Assembly: GCF_016801865.2 (NCBI RefSeq)
Contig: NC_068938.1
Location: 184,597,754-184,661,753 of the forward strand
Origin: Culex pipiens pallens
Taxonomy: Eukaryota > Arthropoda > Insecta > Diptera > Culicidae
Direction: 5' to 3'
DNA: 64,000 nucleotides
In this document: in pieces, positions 45,301 to 54,165 of the stretch
Layout of the letters: each line of letters begins with the position of its first letter
How positions within the stretch are numbered: the first letter of the stretch is position 1
Made by a program: the position numbers and the translations under genes
The notes under the pieces: generated by a model
What the model was told of the DNA's origin: nothing
The model's database searches: none
What the model saw: the letters and a program-made list of their open reading frames with translations, nothing else

Positions 45301-48300
45301 GATTTGTTCGAAGGATAACTAAAAATGTTATTAGTCTGTTATTACTATAACAATCCAATAACAAAAAAAATCATAACGACGAATAACAAAACTTGTTATT
45401 AATACCGTAAACCGGGGTGACTTTGATAGGATTTCAATTTGTTTTTAGAATATTTTCCAACAGGTAAGGTTTTTCTCAAGATTATTATTTTTAAAACATG
45501 TACTGGGGTAGACCTCACAAGGTTCATGCACTATTTCGGAAAAAAAGTTTTTGCAATAGTGTTTAGAAAAATAGTTACGTTAAAAATTCTTAGTTTTAAT
45601 TCCGGGGTGACTTTGATAGTCATAGTTTTTCTAGTTAAAATCATATTTAAGATGTTCAAACTTCATTTGTACGTTAAATGTACCATCACTAAAGTAGCTG
45701 ATATAGTTTTTAAGAAAAAAATCAATGTTTATATTTAGTTAACTAAGTGTATAAGCTTTTAAGCAAAATACATATAGATATTAGGTAAAATTGTTAAAAA
45801 GTCCGAATTTTGCCTGAAATTTGTTAAAACTAGTTTTGTTTATAAAATTATCGATTTATATTGCATTTTATACTGAATTCGAAGCACGAATTACAAGTTT
45901 TCACATTTTACATGAAATTTGTTCAACTTAAATTGCCTATAAATTGTGAGATTTTTTTTAATTGTGTTTCAAAAACACATATTATTTATTATTTACAAGC
46001 TTTTTTAACCTTCTCTTAGTGGAAAATTGTCCAAAGAATCCGAAAATGCATTCCGTTTTCCGATTAAAAATCATGTTCATTGAGAAAATCATGACACTTT
46101 AAGAAGTTTAAAATAATGACTTTCATCAACATTTTTTTAACTTTAGTTAACTAACTTTTTAAACTTGTCAAAATTTTATGAAAAGTTCTTCTTGAGGTAC
46201 TTTGAACACTTCTCTACCACGGTCAGTATGTTTCTAATCCATTCCTTACGTATTTTAATTGTACTCTTCATTTTGCGGAAAAATCGCAAACCTATCAAAG
46301 TCACCCCGGCTATCAAAGTCACCCCGTTTTACGGTAACATAAAATGTTATTGGCCTAGTATTTTAAAATATCCAAAAATGTTATTCCCAAGTTATTTCCG
46401 TCTGCTCGGGAACGTTAAAAGTTTTGTATTCGGCGAAACAAAAAAATCTTTAATGCTTGAATATTTTATAAACTAATGATTGCAAAACAACTAGACAGAT
46501 GTTAAATGCATCTTAAAATACTTGTTTCATTAAAATGTTTATAACTTAGCGTGTAATTTAAAAAAATACATTTTATTTTTTTATTTTATATTTTAGGGGG
46601 AGGGGGCGGGGCATCGACTTAAAATTTTATGGCTCCAGAAACTATCCTGAAAATTTGAGCTTATTTGGTTATGGTTTAGTTGCTCCAGTTTTGATCTGAA
46701 GTTAGTATGGAACATTAATCAATTTACTATGGAGAGTTTAACTTTTTACATCTATATATAGAAAATTTCCCAAAACCCTGTCAAATTTTCCTATTCTTCA
46801 GTTTCTTATAAGTTTTGATCGCAAAGCGCTAGGAATTGATCCCGAAAAGATACAGAATGTTTTTTGGAGTTTACTTTTTTCGACAAAATTTCAAAACATG
46901 CTTAAAAAATTAACCTGTACCTTTCCGAGATCAGTTCCTAGCGCTTTGCGAAGTTCTACAAAGTTGTTCCCCAGATCAAAACCTTCAAGCAATCTCTTAG
47001 ATGATAAAATTTTATCGGGTTGAGGAAAACTTTCTAGAACAAGAGTTAAAAAGTGAAAAATAAATCAATTAAATTTATTGAAATTCCATACTAACTTCAG
47101 ATCAAAACTGGAGCAACTAAACCTTGACCAAATAAGCTCAAATTTTAAGGCTAGCTTCTGGAGCCATAACACTTTAAAATTCCGGTTGATGTTCGTTGAA
47201 CACTTTTGTCTTTTTCATACATCCGTGAACCACGCTAATGCACAGTTGTACAGTTCTCTTTCTGTTCTTATCGAAACAACCCCAAACATTCAAATTAACG
47301 AGCACTGATGATGCGTGATGAATTAAAATATCATTGAAATTAAATAACTTTGATACCATGTTTTCAAAAGTTGTGAAGCAGGCAAACATAACAAAGATAT
47401 ATTTATACGATGCCAAAACAACACAGAAAAAAAAATCATGGTAATATTACATCTGGGAAGGGGTACATCTTTTATTTCAGAAAAAAGGTGTAATTTTACC
47501 TCTGGAAATGTGTAATTTTACCTACCACTTTTCTGGTGTAATGTCACTTTTTCAGTCTAAGTTGAGGTATATTTACATTATTTTTTTTCTGTGTATTTAC
47601 ATCAAAGAACTGTTGAAAAAATAACGTCAAACCAAGCTTGTGATCAAGACACAGTATTTGCCATTGGAATTAAAATTAGAATTAGGAAAAGGTAGAAAAA
47701 AAATGTGTCGACATTTTACTGGAATGACAGGAAACAACGCACACATTTTTAATTGCCTTAATTAAAGGTCATAATCAAATTTAAAATCCATCCCACAGCC
47801 AGCGAGACTGGGATAAACCTGATTGTTTATAAGTACTCATTAGCACTTTGGTAAAACCAATATGAGAAATCAATTTGATAACCAATGCCAAACTGTCTGA
47901 AAGAACGAAAATTAAAAGCCCCGCAATGTTTAACCTTGAAAAATCACCATCCCAAACTCTCAACACCATCTCAATTTCGCTTACGCCATGAACCGCTTGA
48001 ACGGTGGCAGCCCCTGGATGAATCCGGCGATGATCTCGCCCCAGGACAGATTGCACTTGGCGTCCGTGTAGTTGTACACGGGGATCGCGAGGCTCTGGTG
48101 GGCGCGCTGCAGGTGCACGTCCACGGCGCAGCTGATGAGCGCGTTCACGCAGTAGTCGACGGGCACGATGAACGGGCGGGCCCGCGTATCGAGCAGGGCG
48201 GCGCTGTACATGCCCTGCGACAGCGGGACCACCATGCCGGACGGCCCGTTGAAGTTGTCGATCCAGCCGGGGACGGGCTCGCGGTACGTTGAGCTCACTG

Positions 48301-49074
48301 TGGGGATTTTTTAGGGTTTGAAAGAAGAAGAATTTTGGGGTGGGTTTACTTACCGATTGGGGGTCGGAAGATTCCAATTGGCAATGAGCGATACTTGTCC
48401 TGGATCAGTACCTCGGCACACTTTTTGCTAAAGGTGTACGTGTTGGGGAAGTTGCCGATGATGTGCTGGGTCAGTATTTGCTTTTCCGGTTCGTTGAGTT
48501 TGGACACAATGTTTATCATGTTGGCAACACCGCCGTAGCCGACGTTGTCGTAAATTCGCTCCTCGATGACCCGCTTGTCACAGTTCGAGTAGAAAGTTGA
48601 TACGTGAACCACTGTCTTAATGTTTTTCATCTTGCAAACCAGTTCAAGCATTCGGTCGGTGTACTCTACGTTCGTGCGTAGCGCACAGTCCAACGGTTCA
48701 TTGAAATTTACCGAAGCGAGCAAATTGAACACAACATTCACTTCATTCAGCAATTTGCTTCTCAGCTGATCGACGATCAGATGTTCGTCTTCTTCCAGAT
48801 TTATTTCCACCGGGATAACTTTGCGTGTCATTTCTTGCCACTTGGCCGAGTCTTTGCGCAGCACGTCGAATAGCTGGCCGTCGAGGATTCGCTGCAGGCG
48901 CGACTCGACGTTCCAGTTCCACTTGGGGCGGATCATCACGTACACCCGGTCCACCTCCAGGCTGCGGAGAATCTTCTCCAGCAGGACCTGGCCGACGAAC
49001 CCGCTGGCACCGGTTATCAGCACCGTGGAGCCCCGGTAAAACTCCATGATTTTCGAACAGCCTACGTCACTCAT
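33322..49074 (-). CDS. Fatty acyl-CoA reductase 4 (FAR4), with 14-kb last intron
   Basis: Predicted acyl-CoA to fatty alcohol reductase of 507 residues. Exons 48354-49074, 47985-48297 and 33322-33811 join in phases 1 and 2 without frame break, at the same sites as in FAR1 and FAR3. The first intron is 56 bp; the second is 14,173 bp and full of transposons. TGASGFVG (21-28) and YTFSK (Y213/K217) are intact, as are STYREPVPGWIDNF and PFKRFMA at the end of exon 2. Exon 3 supplies TYFTATLTRNRMRYA, the C-terminal domain (FPCDLTKVDWKGYYKGFVPG) and a basic linker followed by a hydrophobic tail of about 25 residues, absent from FAR1-3 and likely a membrane anchor. Exons 2 and 3 have very GC-rich third positions, unlike exon 1. 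That the distant exon belongs here rests on phase, homology and the absence of another last exon. Confidence 0.85.
34892..34898 (+). promoter_or_regulatory. Downstream promoter element in the retroposon leader
   Basis: AGACGTG matches the DPE consensus RGWCGTG and begins 26 bp into the element, within about 2 bp of the standard +28 position. Jockey-type LINEs use such TATA-less internal promoters, so the copy may carry its own start signal. Confidence 0.55.
34939..36162 (+). CDS. Retroposon ORF1 protein (gag-like, zinc knuckles)
   Basis: An intact 407-residue RNA-binding protein of the Jockey-clade LINE ORF1 type, acting in a ribonucleoprotein with its own RNA. The ATG at 34939 was chosen because it lies inside the TSD-bounded element; the upstream frame extension is host DNA. 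The basic N-terminus (HGKKKRR) is followed by a region around 100-210 with VLRGLYDMDV and YLVHLEKG, typical of the domain found before such knuckles. Three cysteine-rich knuckles follow: CSNCLQFGHGGRNC, CVTCGGEHKTQAC and CFNCGGDHSTKNRSC. The C-terminus is Pro/Gln-rich and ends in a short helix. No frameshift or stop interrupts it, so the insertion is recent or constrained. Confidence 0.85.
   Translation: MPHGKKKRRSSPAGSADLKKLKNAEALPAKPGSLSKDAQNSSGNQFATLPVDVSEKEEFERREKLPPIFVKTSSSDSVRKWLTGFIKSGALRASIRLCADGLKILLPTRKDYNYVRDFLNNTKIEYYSHDDPGKRPMKQVLRGLYDMDVSVLKEELKTLKLNVIEVFKMTRHNKDIKYRDQLYLVHLEKGSTTPSELKAVRAIFNIIVTWERYRPVHRDVTQCSNCLQFGHGGRNCFIKSRCVTCGGEHKTQACNTINENIEAKCFNCGGDHSTKNRSCPKRAEFVKIRQQATTRHQPNRRKTPPTFTDVDFPALASPGAGSVRVVPNLQPLPLNQRQKVAENTTPPGFSQQPRENQPASTDEGSSDLFSPQELLNIFIEMTTTLRGCKTRAEQVRTLGGFILKYSS
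36641..36752 (+). repeat. 65-bp flank duplication at the array edge
   Basis: AGCATTATTGAGTATTGGGA and the next ~27 bases occur at 36641 and again at 36706, separated by two copies of the 8-bp unit. It indicates that array growth captured and duplicated its left flank. Confidence 0.75.
36747..38898. repeat. (TTCTTAAA)n tandem array, ~260 copies
   Basis: The 8-bp unit repeats without visible interruption from 36747 to about 38838, then decays over 60 bp (variants TTATTAAA, TTGTTAAA). Every reading frame contains TAA. It sits within the hAT element and within FAR4 intron 2, so it is transcribed as (TTTAAGAA)n in FAR4 pre-mRNA. True length may differ from the assembly. Confidence 0.95.
39671..40313. 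mobile_element. MITE with TA target duplication
   Basis: CAGTCATCCCTCATATTCGG and CCGAATATGTGGGATGACTG are the ends, flanked by TA at 39669-39670 and 40314-40315. Internal TTCCACAATTGTGGGAGG and GTGTTCCGAATTTGTGGG echo the ends. It is 643 bp with no ORF. Partial relatives (GTGGGGTGACTACA, ATTTATGGGATGACTT) occur at about 42280 and 42520. Confidence 0.75.
41165..41336 (+). repeat. LINE 3' fragment with (TATGC)n tail
   Basis: GGGGGCGCCATTATTGAC, GGGGATCTTCAGG, ACAGTGAA and CAGCTGATCA match the 3' part of the element at 31199-32052 read on the minus strand. It ends TATGCTATGCTATGCTC, a tandem tail. A clear TSD was not found. Confidence 0.6.
41541..41939. mobile_element. MITE, family A (GTTATT-rich), decayed left end
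   Basis: It shares AAAATTCATGC, TTTCAATAACAAATA, CTGTTATTACAATAACAATCC and the right tip TTATTTCAGTCTGCTCGGG with 45031-46410. The left tip has lost most of its CCCGGGCAGACGG sequence. Confidence 0.65.
42000..43195. other. Gene-free AT-rich stretch
   Basis: Contains end-like fragments of the 39.7-kb MITE family at about 42040-42290 and 42500-42540. No supported coding sequence. Confidence 0.35.
43196..43487 (+). repeat. Dispersed repeat R, copy 1
   Basis: It matches 53871-54165 in inverted orientation: AATGAATCAGCA, TTGTTGCCTTCTTGAAG, TTTTTGGTCTAAATCAAATGTG, TTATATAATTTTGTGGTACAATCA and TCATAGCGACGCAA. It has no known coding frame. The DNA to its right (43535-43715) is a separate imperfect foldback (TACGCACCTCC..GTCAAGAAA / TTTCTTGACC..GTGCGTATA). 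Confidence 0.6.
44021..44650. mobile_element. hAT-type MITE with 8-bp TSD
   Basis: CAAGGGTCCTGATT and AATCAGGACCCTTG are terminal inverted repeats. CTTTTAAC (44013-44020) and CTTTTAGC (44651-44658) are the probable 8-bp duplication with one mismatch. Interior is palindromic (TCGCGAGCAC / GCTCATGAATGCTAGCG region) and GC-richer than the surroundings. Confidence 0.7.
45031..46410. mobile_element. MITE family A, split by MITE B
   Basis: The ends CCCGGGCAGACGGCAATAAC and GTTATTTCCGTCTGCTCGGG are inverted repeats. Removing the inner element (45405-46334) leaves about 450 bp, comparable to the copy at 41541-41939, which lacks the insertion. Confidence 0.8.
45405..46334. mobile_element. MITE B (CCGTAAACCGGGGTGA ends), nested in A
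   Basis: The ends CCGTAAACCGGGGTGACTTT and AAAGTCACCCCGTTTTACGG are inverted repeats, flanked by TA at 45403-45404 and 46335-46336. Internal repeats of GGGGTGACTTTGATAG occur at 45604 and 46300. It is 930 bp with no transposase. The empty site is visible in the uninterrupted family-A copy (ATAACATAACATGTTATTGG). Confidence 0.85.
46625..47172. repeat. Foldback element with ~90-bp arms
   Basis: GGCTCCAGAAACTATCC..GAGCTTATTTGG..TTGCTCCAGTTTTGATC at the left is inverted at the right (GATCAAAACTGGAGCAAC..CCAAATAAGCTC..TCTGGAGCC). An inner pair, AAAGCGCTAGGAATTGATC and GATCAGTTCCTAGCGCTTT, is also inverted. Confidence 0.7.
47421..47594. mobile_element. Short MITE with ACACAGAAAAAAA ends
   Basis: ACACAGAAAAAAAAATCATGG and TTATTTTTTTTCTGTGT are inverted ends around 174 bp holding four copies of TGTAATNTTACCTCTGG-like blocks. 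Ends resemble those of 16307-16754. Target duplication not clear. Confidence 0.6.
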
Positions 49075-50400
49075 CTTCACGCCACCACAACACAGACACA
49101 CGGACTGGGCAGCACGAAAGAGGCAGTTCACGCCGCGACTCAAACCGGTCTCACCAGCTTGGCTTCCGAATCGCAACTGATTGAATCCACCGGGACTCTC
49201 TCCAACAACCCATCATCGCGCTGTGCGCCAATCCAATCGCTGCCAGACCTTTGGCAAACACAAAATCCAAATGGGTGTTACGCAAAATCTACAGTTTTGA
49301 GTTTTTCGACACGGCCCGTTCTAACCAGCTAGCCACTACTAACCCAGCAGAGGAAGGAGAAGCCTAGACCGTCGTCGACCGACGGGACTTACGGGATAGT
49401 CGTGGAGACCACCCGTCGATTTTTACCTGCCCTGAACACTTTTACCTCTCTCTCGTAATTCAGCTCGTCGAAGCTCAGCCGTCGCCGTAGGAAGGAGGAG
49501 GTAAAGGCAAACATACACACCGAGAGTCCAACAGAGAGACAGAGAGAGAGGGAGGCAGAAGATAGTCAGCAACGCTGCCAAGAGGGATACACGGTTATGC
49601 ACTCTGAGGGGAAAGTGGCCATCAAGAACGCCGTCGTCGTCGTCGATTCCGTCGCCGTCACGTGGTCCGGGTTGGGCCCGGACGATAAGAGCAGGGTGCA
49701 GCCGGGACTTGGACACCGTGTCAGCCGTGAGTGTGTGTGTCGCGTTTGTGTTTGCCCGACTGAAGCCACGCTAGAACTACCCGAGGTGGTGCGTTTGACG
49801 GTCGTCCCCCTTGAGAAAAACGCCTGAACACTGAACTGTGTGCTGCGCAGGCCCGCACTGGCGCTGCGGAAGAGCACTACCAGCAGCGTTGTCGTCGTAG
49901 AGCATCTGCCCTGAAGGTTGTAATAGGGAAAAAGTGTGCACTTGGAATGTCGACTAGGGCACAGGGTACCGTGCGGCGGGGCGACATTGAACCTCGGAAA
50001 ATTTAAATTTCTCAACATTTCAAAACCTTGGACGCGTGCCAAGATTGCTCTCCGGCGACGACGACGACCTGCAGAATTCTTCGCTACCCCTTTGCAGACC
50101 TGTATCGTTTTGGCATACCATTTCCTCTTGATACTTTCTCTGTGTACGCGGGCGAGCTCTCTCTTTGCTTTCTCTTTTTTCAAAAAAGAAAAAAAAGCTA
50201 GACCCCACCAAGAGAGCGCAACATCCGATGCGCGAGATATATTCCTCCAGCTAAAGAGAAAGAGAACTGAAAGATTAACTGCGCACGAGAGTTAGCTCTT
50301 GGCAGCAGAAACAGCATATCTAGCCCGAACATCGCCGGACTGGACTGGAACTGTAATTAGTGTGATTTTTTAATTCATTTAATTCGACCTCAATGGGGAT
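49075..50400 (-). promoter_or_regulatory. FAR4 upstream GC-rich region
   Basis: Directly upstream of FAR4 the DNA turns GC-rich with many CG dinucleotides, CA/GA runs (GAGAGACAGAGAGAGAGGG near 49530, GAGA-factor-like) and no clear TATA box. It probably holds the promoter and 5' UTR. Long open frames here, for example 49566-50183 on the minus strand, are Arg/Ser/Thr-rich and look like a composition effect. Confidence 0.45.
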
Positions 50401-50682
50401 GGTACGTGTAGTTGTCTGTCTGTCAACAAGCGCACTAGACACGATCGTACAAATGTTGAAAAAAAACCGGCACTCATATTCTAATATCTAAAAAAAGAAA
50501 TAAGGGGAAACGAACCGAACCTCGACACTGACCTATTTTCAGCTCATCAGCATTTTAACCATAAATACAGCGATCAAAACGGGATCTTAAAAGTTATAAA
50601 TCGGCTCCAATCAAACCCTGTTATAAGCTATTATGAAATTGTGAAAAATGCATATTCATCGGAAGGCAAAACAAGAAAAACC

Positions 50683-51976
50683 AGATGAGCAATTCTCTAC
50701 AAAACCGGCCGATTTCGACCATTTTTATTTTTTGTATTTTTTGATTTGGCTCAAACTTTGTGGGGGCCTTCCCTATGACCAAAGAAGCCATTTTGCATCA
50801 TTAGTTTGTCCATATAAATTTCCATACAAATTTGGCAGCTGTTCATACAAAAATGGTACGTAAATATTCGAAAATCTGTAACTTTTGAAGGAATTTTTTG
50901 ATCAATTTGGTGTCTTCGGCAAAGTTGTAGGTATTGTTAAGGACTATTTAGAAAAAAATAGGTACACGGAAAAAAAAATTTCCCGATTTTTTTATTAACT
51001 TTTTTTTCACAAAAACTCAAATTCCCAAAATACGTATTTTTTTATTTTCGAGATTTTTTTATATGTTTTAGGGGACAAAAATTCGCAACTTTTGAGCTAT
51101 AGAGAAACATGGTCAAAAAATCTGCCGCCGAGTTATGATTTTTTGAAAAACTGGTGATTTTTGGAAAAAATCGAAATTTCATACATAAAATTTTGTTGGC
51201 CTCATTTTTTAATGCAAAATTGAATTTGCAATCGAAAAGTACTTTACAGATTTTTTGATAAAGGGCTCCGTTTTCAAGATAAAGCCACCGAAAGTTTGAT
51301 TTTAGCGAAATATTTGCAGTTTTTCAATTTTAAAAAATAGTGACCATGAGTGACCATTTCTAAAAATATTTTTTTTGAAAAGTTCAGAAAATTTGCTATA
51401 AAATTGTCTAAGAGACATTGAAGATTGGACCTCTGGTTGCTGAGATACAGCGGCTTAAAGAAAAAGAAACACGAAAATTGAAGTTTTCTAAGTCTCACCC
51501 AAACAGCCCACCATTTTCTAATGACGATATCTCAGCAATTAATGGTCCGATTTTCAATGTTAATACATGAAACATTCGTGAAATTTTCCGATCTTTTCGA
51601 AAAAAATATTTTGAAAAAAATTAAATCAAGAGTAACATTTTAAAAGGGCCAAACTTTGAATATTATGCCCATTAAAAATGCTAGAAAATTTTTTTTTCCG
51701 TGTACCTATTTTTTTCTAAATAGTCCTTAACAATACCTACAACTTTGCCGAAGACACCAAATTGATCAAAAAATTCCTTCAAAAGTTACAGATTTTCGAA
51801 TATATACGTACCATTTTTGTATGAACAGCTGCCAAATTTGTATGGAAATTTATATGGACAAACTAATGATGCAAAATGGCTTCTTTGGTCATAGGGAAGG
51901 CCCCCACAAAGTTTGAGCCAAATCAAAAAATACAAATAAAATCCATTTCCGGTTTTGGTAGAGAATTGCTCAGATG
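50683..51976. repeat. Foldback element with ~300-bp terminal inverted repeats
   Basis: The left arm starts GAGCAATTCTCTAC and runs to about 50985; the right arm (about 51675-51970) is its nearly exact reverse complement, ending GTAGAGAATTGCTC. AGAT flanks both sides (4-bp duplication). Shared arm blocks include GCCATTTTGCATCATTAG, CAAATTTGGCAGCTG and TCTTCGGCAAAGTTGTAGG. This is the best preserved of at least five family members in the window. No ORF. Confidence 0.8.
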
Positions 51977-52446
51977 GGATTTTGAATTGCTAATGAAAGC
52001 TGTTATCTTTTACTATCGGATGTTGCAACATCGCTAGAAAAGAAACTATCGAGGTTTGTGTCGCATTCTTCCCATTCACAAATTTGACCCTAAAATGCCC
52101 ATTTTGTTACGGTGTTTGGGTGGTCATTTTGAATCACTTTCTACAAAAAAGTAACTTAGTCGTTACTGGTTGCGCACAATAATATAGTTTGATAAAATAC
52201 AAATACACATTCAAAATTTAACTCCATATACTCATTACTTTTGATGGGGTTGTCAGATCTTCAATCTTTTGGACTCGTAGGAACGGTCTTCCGATAACTT
52301 GCATTGTTGATCCGGAAATCATGTTCATCGATTTTTGATAAGGTTGTCCATCGTCATCTATTGATAATCTTCCGGGCTTTAGCCCGAATTGTTTTTCAGT
52401 ATAAATTTGAAGTACTAAAAATAGGATTTTTTAGATGGTGACTTAT

Positions 52447-52593
52447 GGAGCGTTCTTTTATTATGTAACGCAGTGGGGGGGGGGGGGGGAAGGGGAGATT
52501 TTTTTTTAATTTGTATGGACATTTTGTTACGAGGGGGGAGGGAGTCTATAAATCCGTTTTTTTTTTTTGCGTTATGTAATAAAAGAGCGCTCC
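52447..52593. mobile_element. Short MITE with GGAGCG ends
   Basis: GGAGCGTTCTTTTATTATGT and the inverted ACATAACG-type end CGTTATGTAATAAAAGAGCG..CTCC bound 147 bp with G-rich runs. CTTAT flanks both sides (52442-52446 and 52594-52598). Confidence 0.65.
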
Positions 52594-52744
52594 CTTATGG
52601 AACCCCAAGACCCAAGAATTTGTAGACAAGGAAATGGGAAATGTTGGAAAATCGTAGGTGACAACCCCTCGGGGTCGCTGTTGAGAGTTGAAGTTTGTAT
52701 GGGAATTTTGGATCAAATGTATGGAGAAAGGCAAATTTTTCGAT

Positions 52745-53430
52745 AGGAGCGGCCGTGACTGACTGGTAACGGTGTTGGCTTTGTAAGCGAATGGTTCTGG
52801 GTTCGATGCCCTCTGCTCCTAACGAGAAAGTTAAGAACACATAAAATTTGAAATGATGAATATGAACGAAAAATCAAAGTCGCTCGAGGCGGGGTTCGAT
52901 CCTCCGTTCTTTGGATTGGTAAGCAAAAATGCTAACCACTAGGCCATGACGACTTGGTGAACGTGAACTGGTACTAGGAATAGTGTTACAGAGAGCGAGT
53001 TGTGGCGCTATAACCACGGCAAATAGTGTCCAGGGCATTCGTGGAAATACAATGTCCCATCCCAGAGGGTCCCGGAGTACCAAACCTTCTTAGCATGGTG
53101 CTCCCAACGAATATAACCAAATCTCGGAGCGTATGGTGGTGTGTCCCCACGCTTATTCCTCCCCTGTCGATTAAGAACTGTGTTGTTGTTCGAACACTCT
53201 GTGCTCAAACTCAACCTACTTTAAACGAATCATGTCTCTGCGATACGGCTTTACGCAGTAGGCCTGGCCGCTTTAACGCTTGTGATGTTTCAATGCATTC
53301 TAATGCAATGGCGCACTGCAAATGTTAATAAATGACAAGAAGAGTGCTAGGCGTAATCTAACCTAAGGCACTCTCCAGGATCCCTTCGAAAGATTGGCTG
53401 CGCTAGGGTTCATTAGATTAGATTAGATTA
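52745..53430 (+). mobile_element. Composite tRNA-derived SINE with 22-bp TSD
   Basis: An identical 22-bp sequence (GAGAAAGGCAAATTTTTCG is its core) flanks the element at 52723-52744 and 53431-53452. The head (about 52748-52821) is tRNA-like on the plus strand: GACTGACTGGTAACGG, then GGGTTCGATGCCC (B box). A second tRNA-like module (about 52880-52955) reads on the minus strand: ATGGCCTAGTGGTTAGC (A box), then GGATCGAACCCC. A body of about 470 bp follows, and the 3' tail is (GATTA)n. Neither module folds as an intact tRNA gene. A truncated relative is at 9105-9213. The Twin SINE of Culex pipiens also has two tRNA-like units, but I recall those as direct. Confidence 0.75.
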
Positions 53431-53870
53431 GGAGAAAGGCAAATTTTTCGATTTTTTCTCGAAAGGTGATGTAAAACGTGTGGAAATTTTGTCAAGAGTG
53501 AGATTTTAATGTGAAATATAACGCTCTACAATTATGTCGAAAAAGCTAAACAAATAAAATTATAGTTTACGGGTTTAACATTTGAATGAAAAAAGTATTT
53601 TAAAATGCGTTATACACCTGTCCAGTTGATATGCATTCATAAGTTTCCAAAATCGCGAGAAAAAAGTTTTTGCAGTGCTGTTCATTGTAATTTCATAAAA
53701 GTTCCAAACATTTTTAAACGAGCCCAAACATGCTTAAAATGATTTTAAATGCAGAATAAGGCATTTCAGTTTGATTCGGTTTGTTAAACTTCTGTTTCCA
53801 TTGAAATTTTTTTTTTTTTCTTTTTTTTTTTTTTAGAAAAAATGTTTATTTTGCCCAACGATATAAATTT

Positions 53871-54165
53871 TGCGTCGCTATCAATATTTTGACAAAATTC
53901 CTTCTACAAGTTGTTCAGAATAGTGCCCTACACATGCTGATTCCTTTTGGTTACGATTATCCCATTCCTTGCAAAGTTATGGAAATCGTCATTAATGAAT
54001 GATTGCCAACAAGGACGTCAATGATTGTACCACAAAATTATATAAATTTTGAAACACATTTGATTTAGACCAAAAATTCTTTCAGTGGCTTCAAGAAGGC
54101 AACAACCGGCACATGCTGATTCATTTTGGTGCAGAAATTCGTTAAATATAATTCAGTACAGAACA
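53871..54165 (-). repeat. Dispersed repeat R, copy 2
   Basis: Inverted match of 43196-43487, more diverged, with TTGCGTCGCTATCAA at its left edge and CACATGCTGATTCATTTTGG near the right. Confidence 0.6.

Noticed and set aside
47781..48377. 198-codon frame across FAR4 exon 2
   Set aside because: It is the wrong frame of a GC-rich coding exon; the homologous frame is the FAR one.
49566..50183. 205-codon minus-strand ORF upstream of FAR4
   Set aside because: Arg/Ser/Thr-rich composition follows the GC-rich DNA, overlapping ORFs exist on both strands, and no domain or splice context supports it.
52748..52955. Two tRNA genes
   Set aside because: Both have mismatched acceptor or T stems and lie inside one TSD-bounded insertion.
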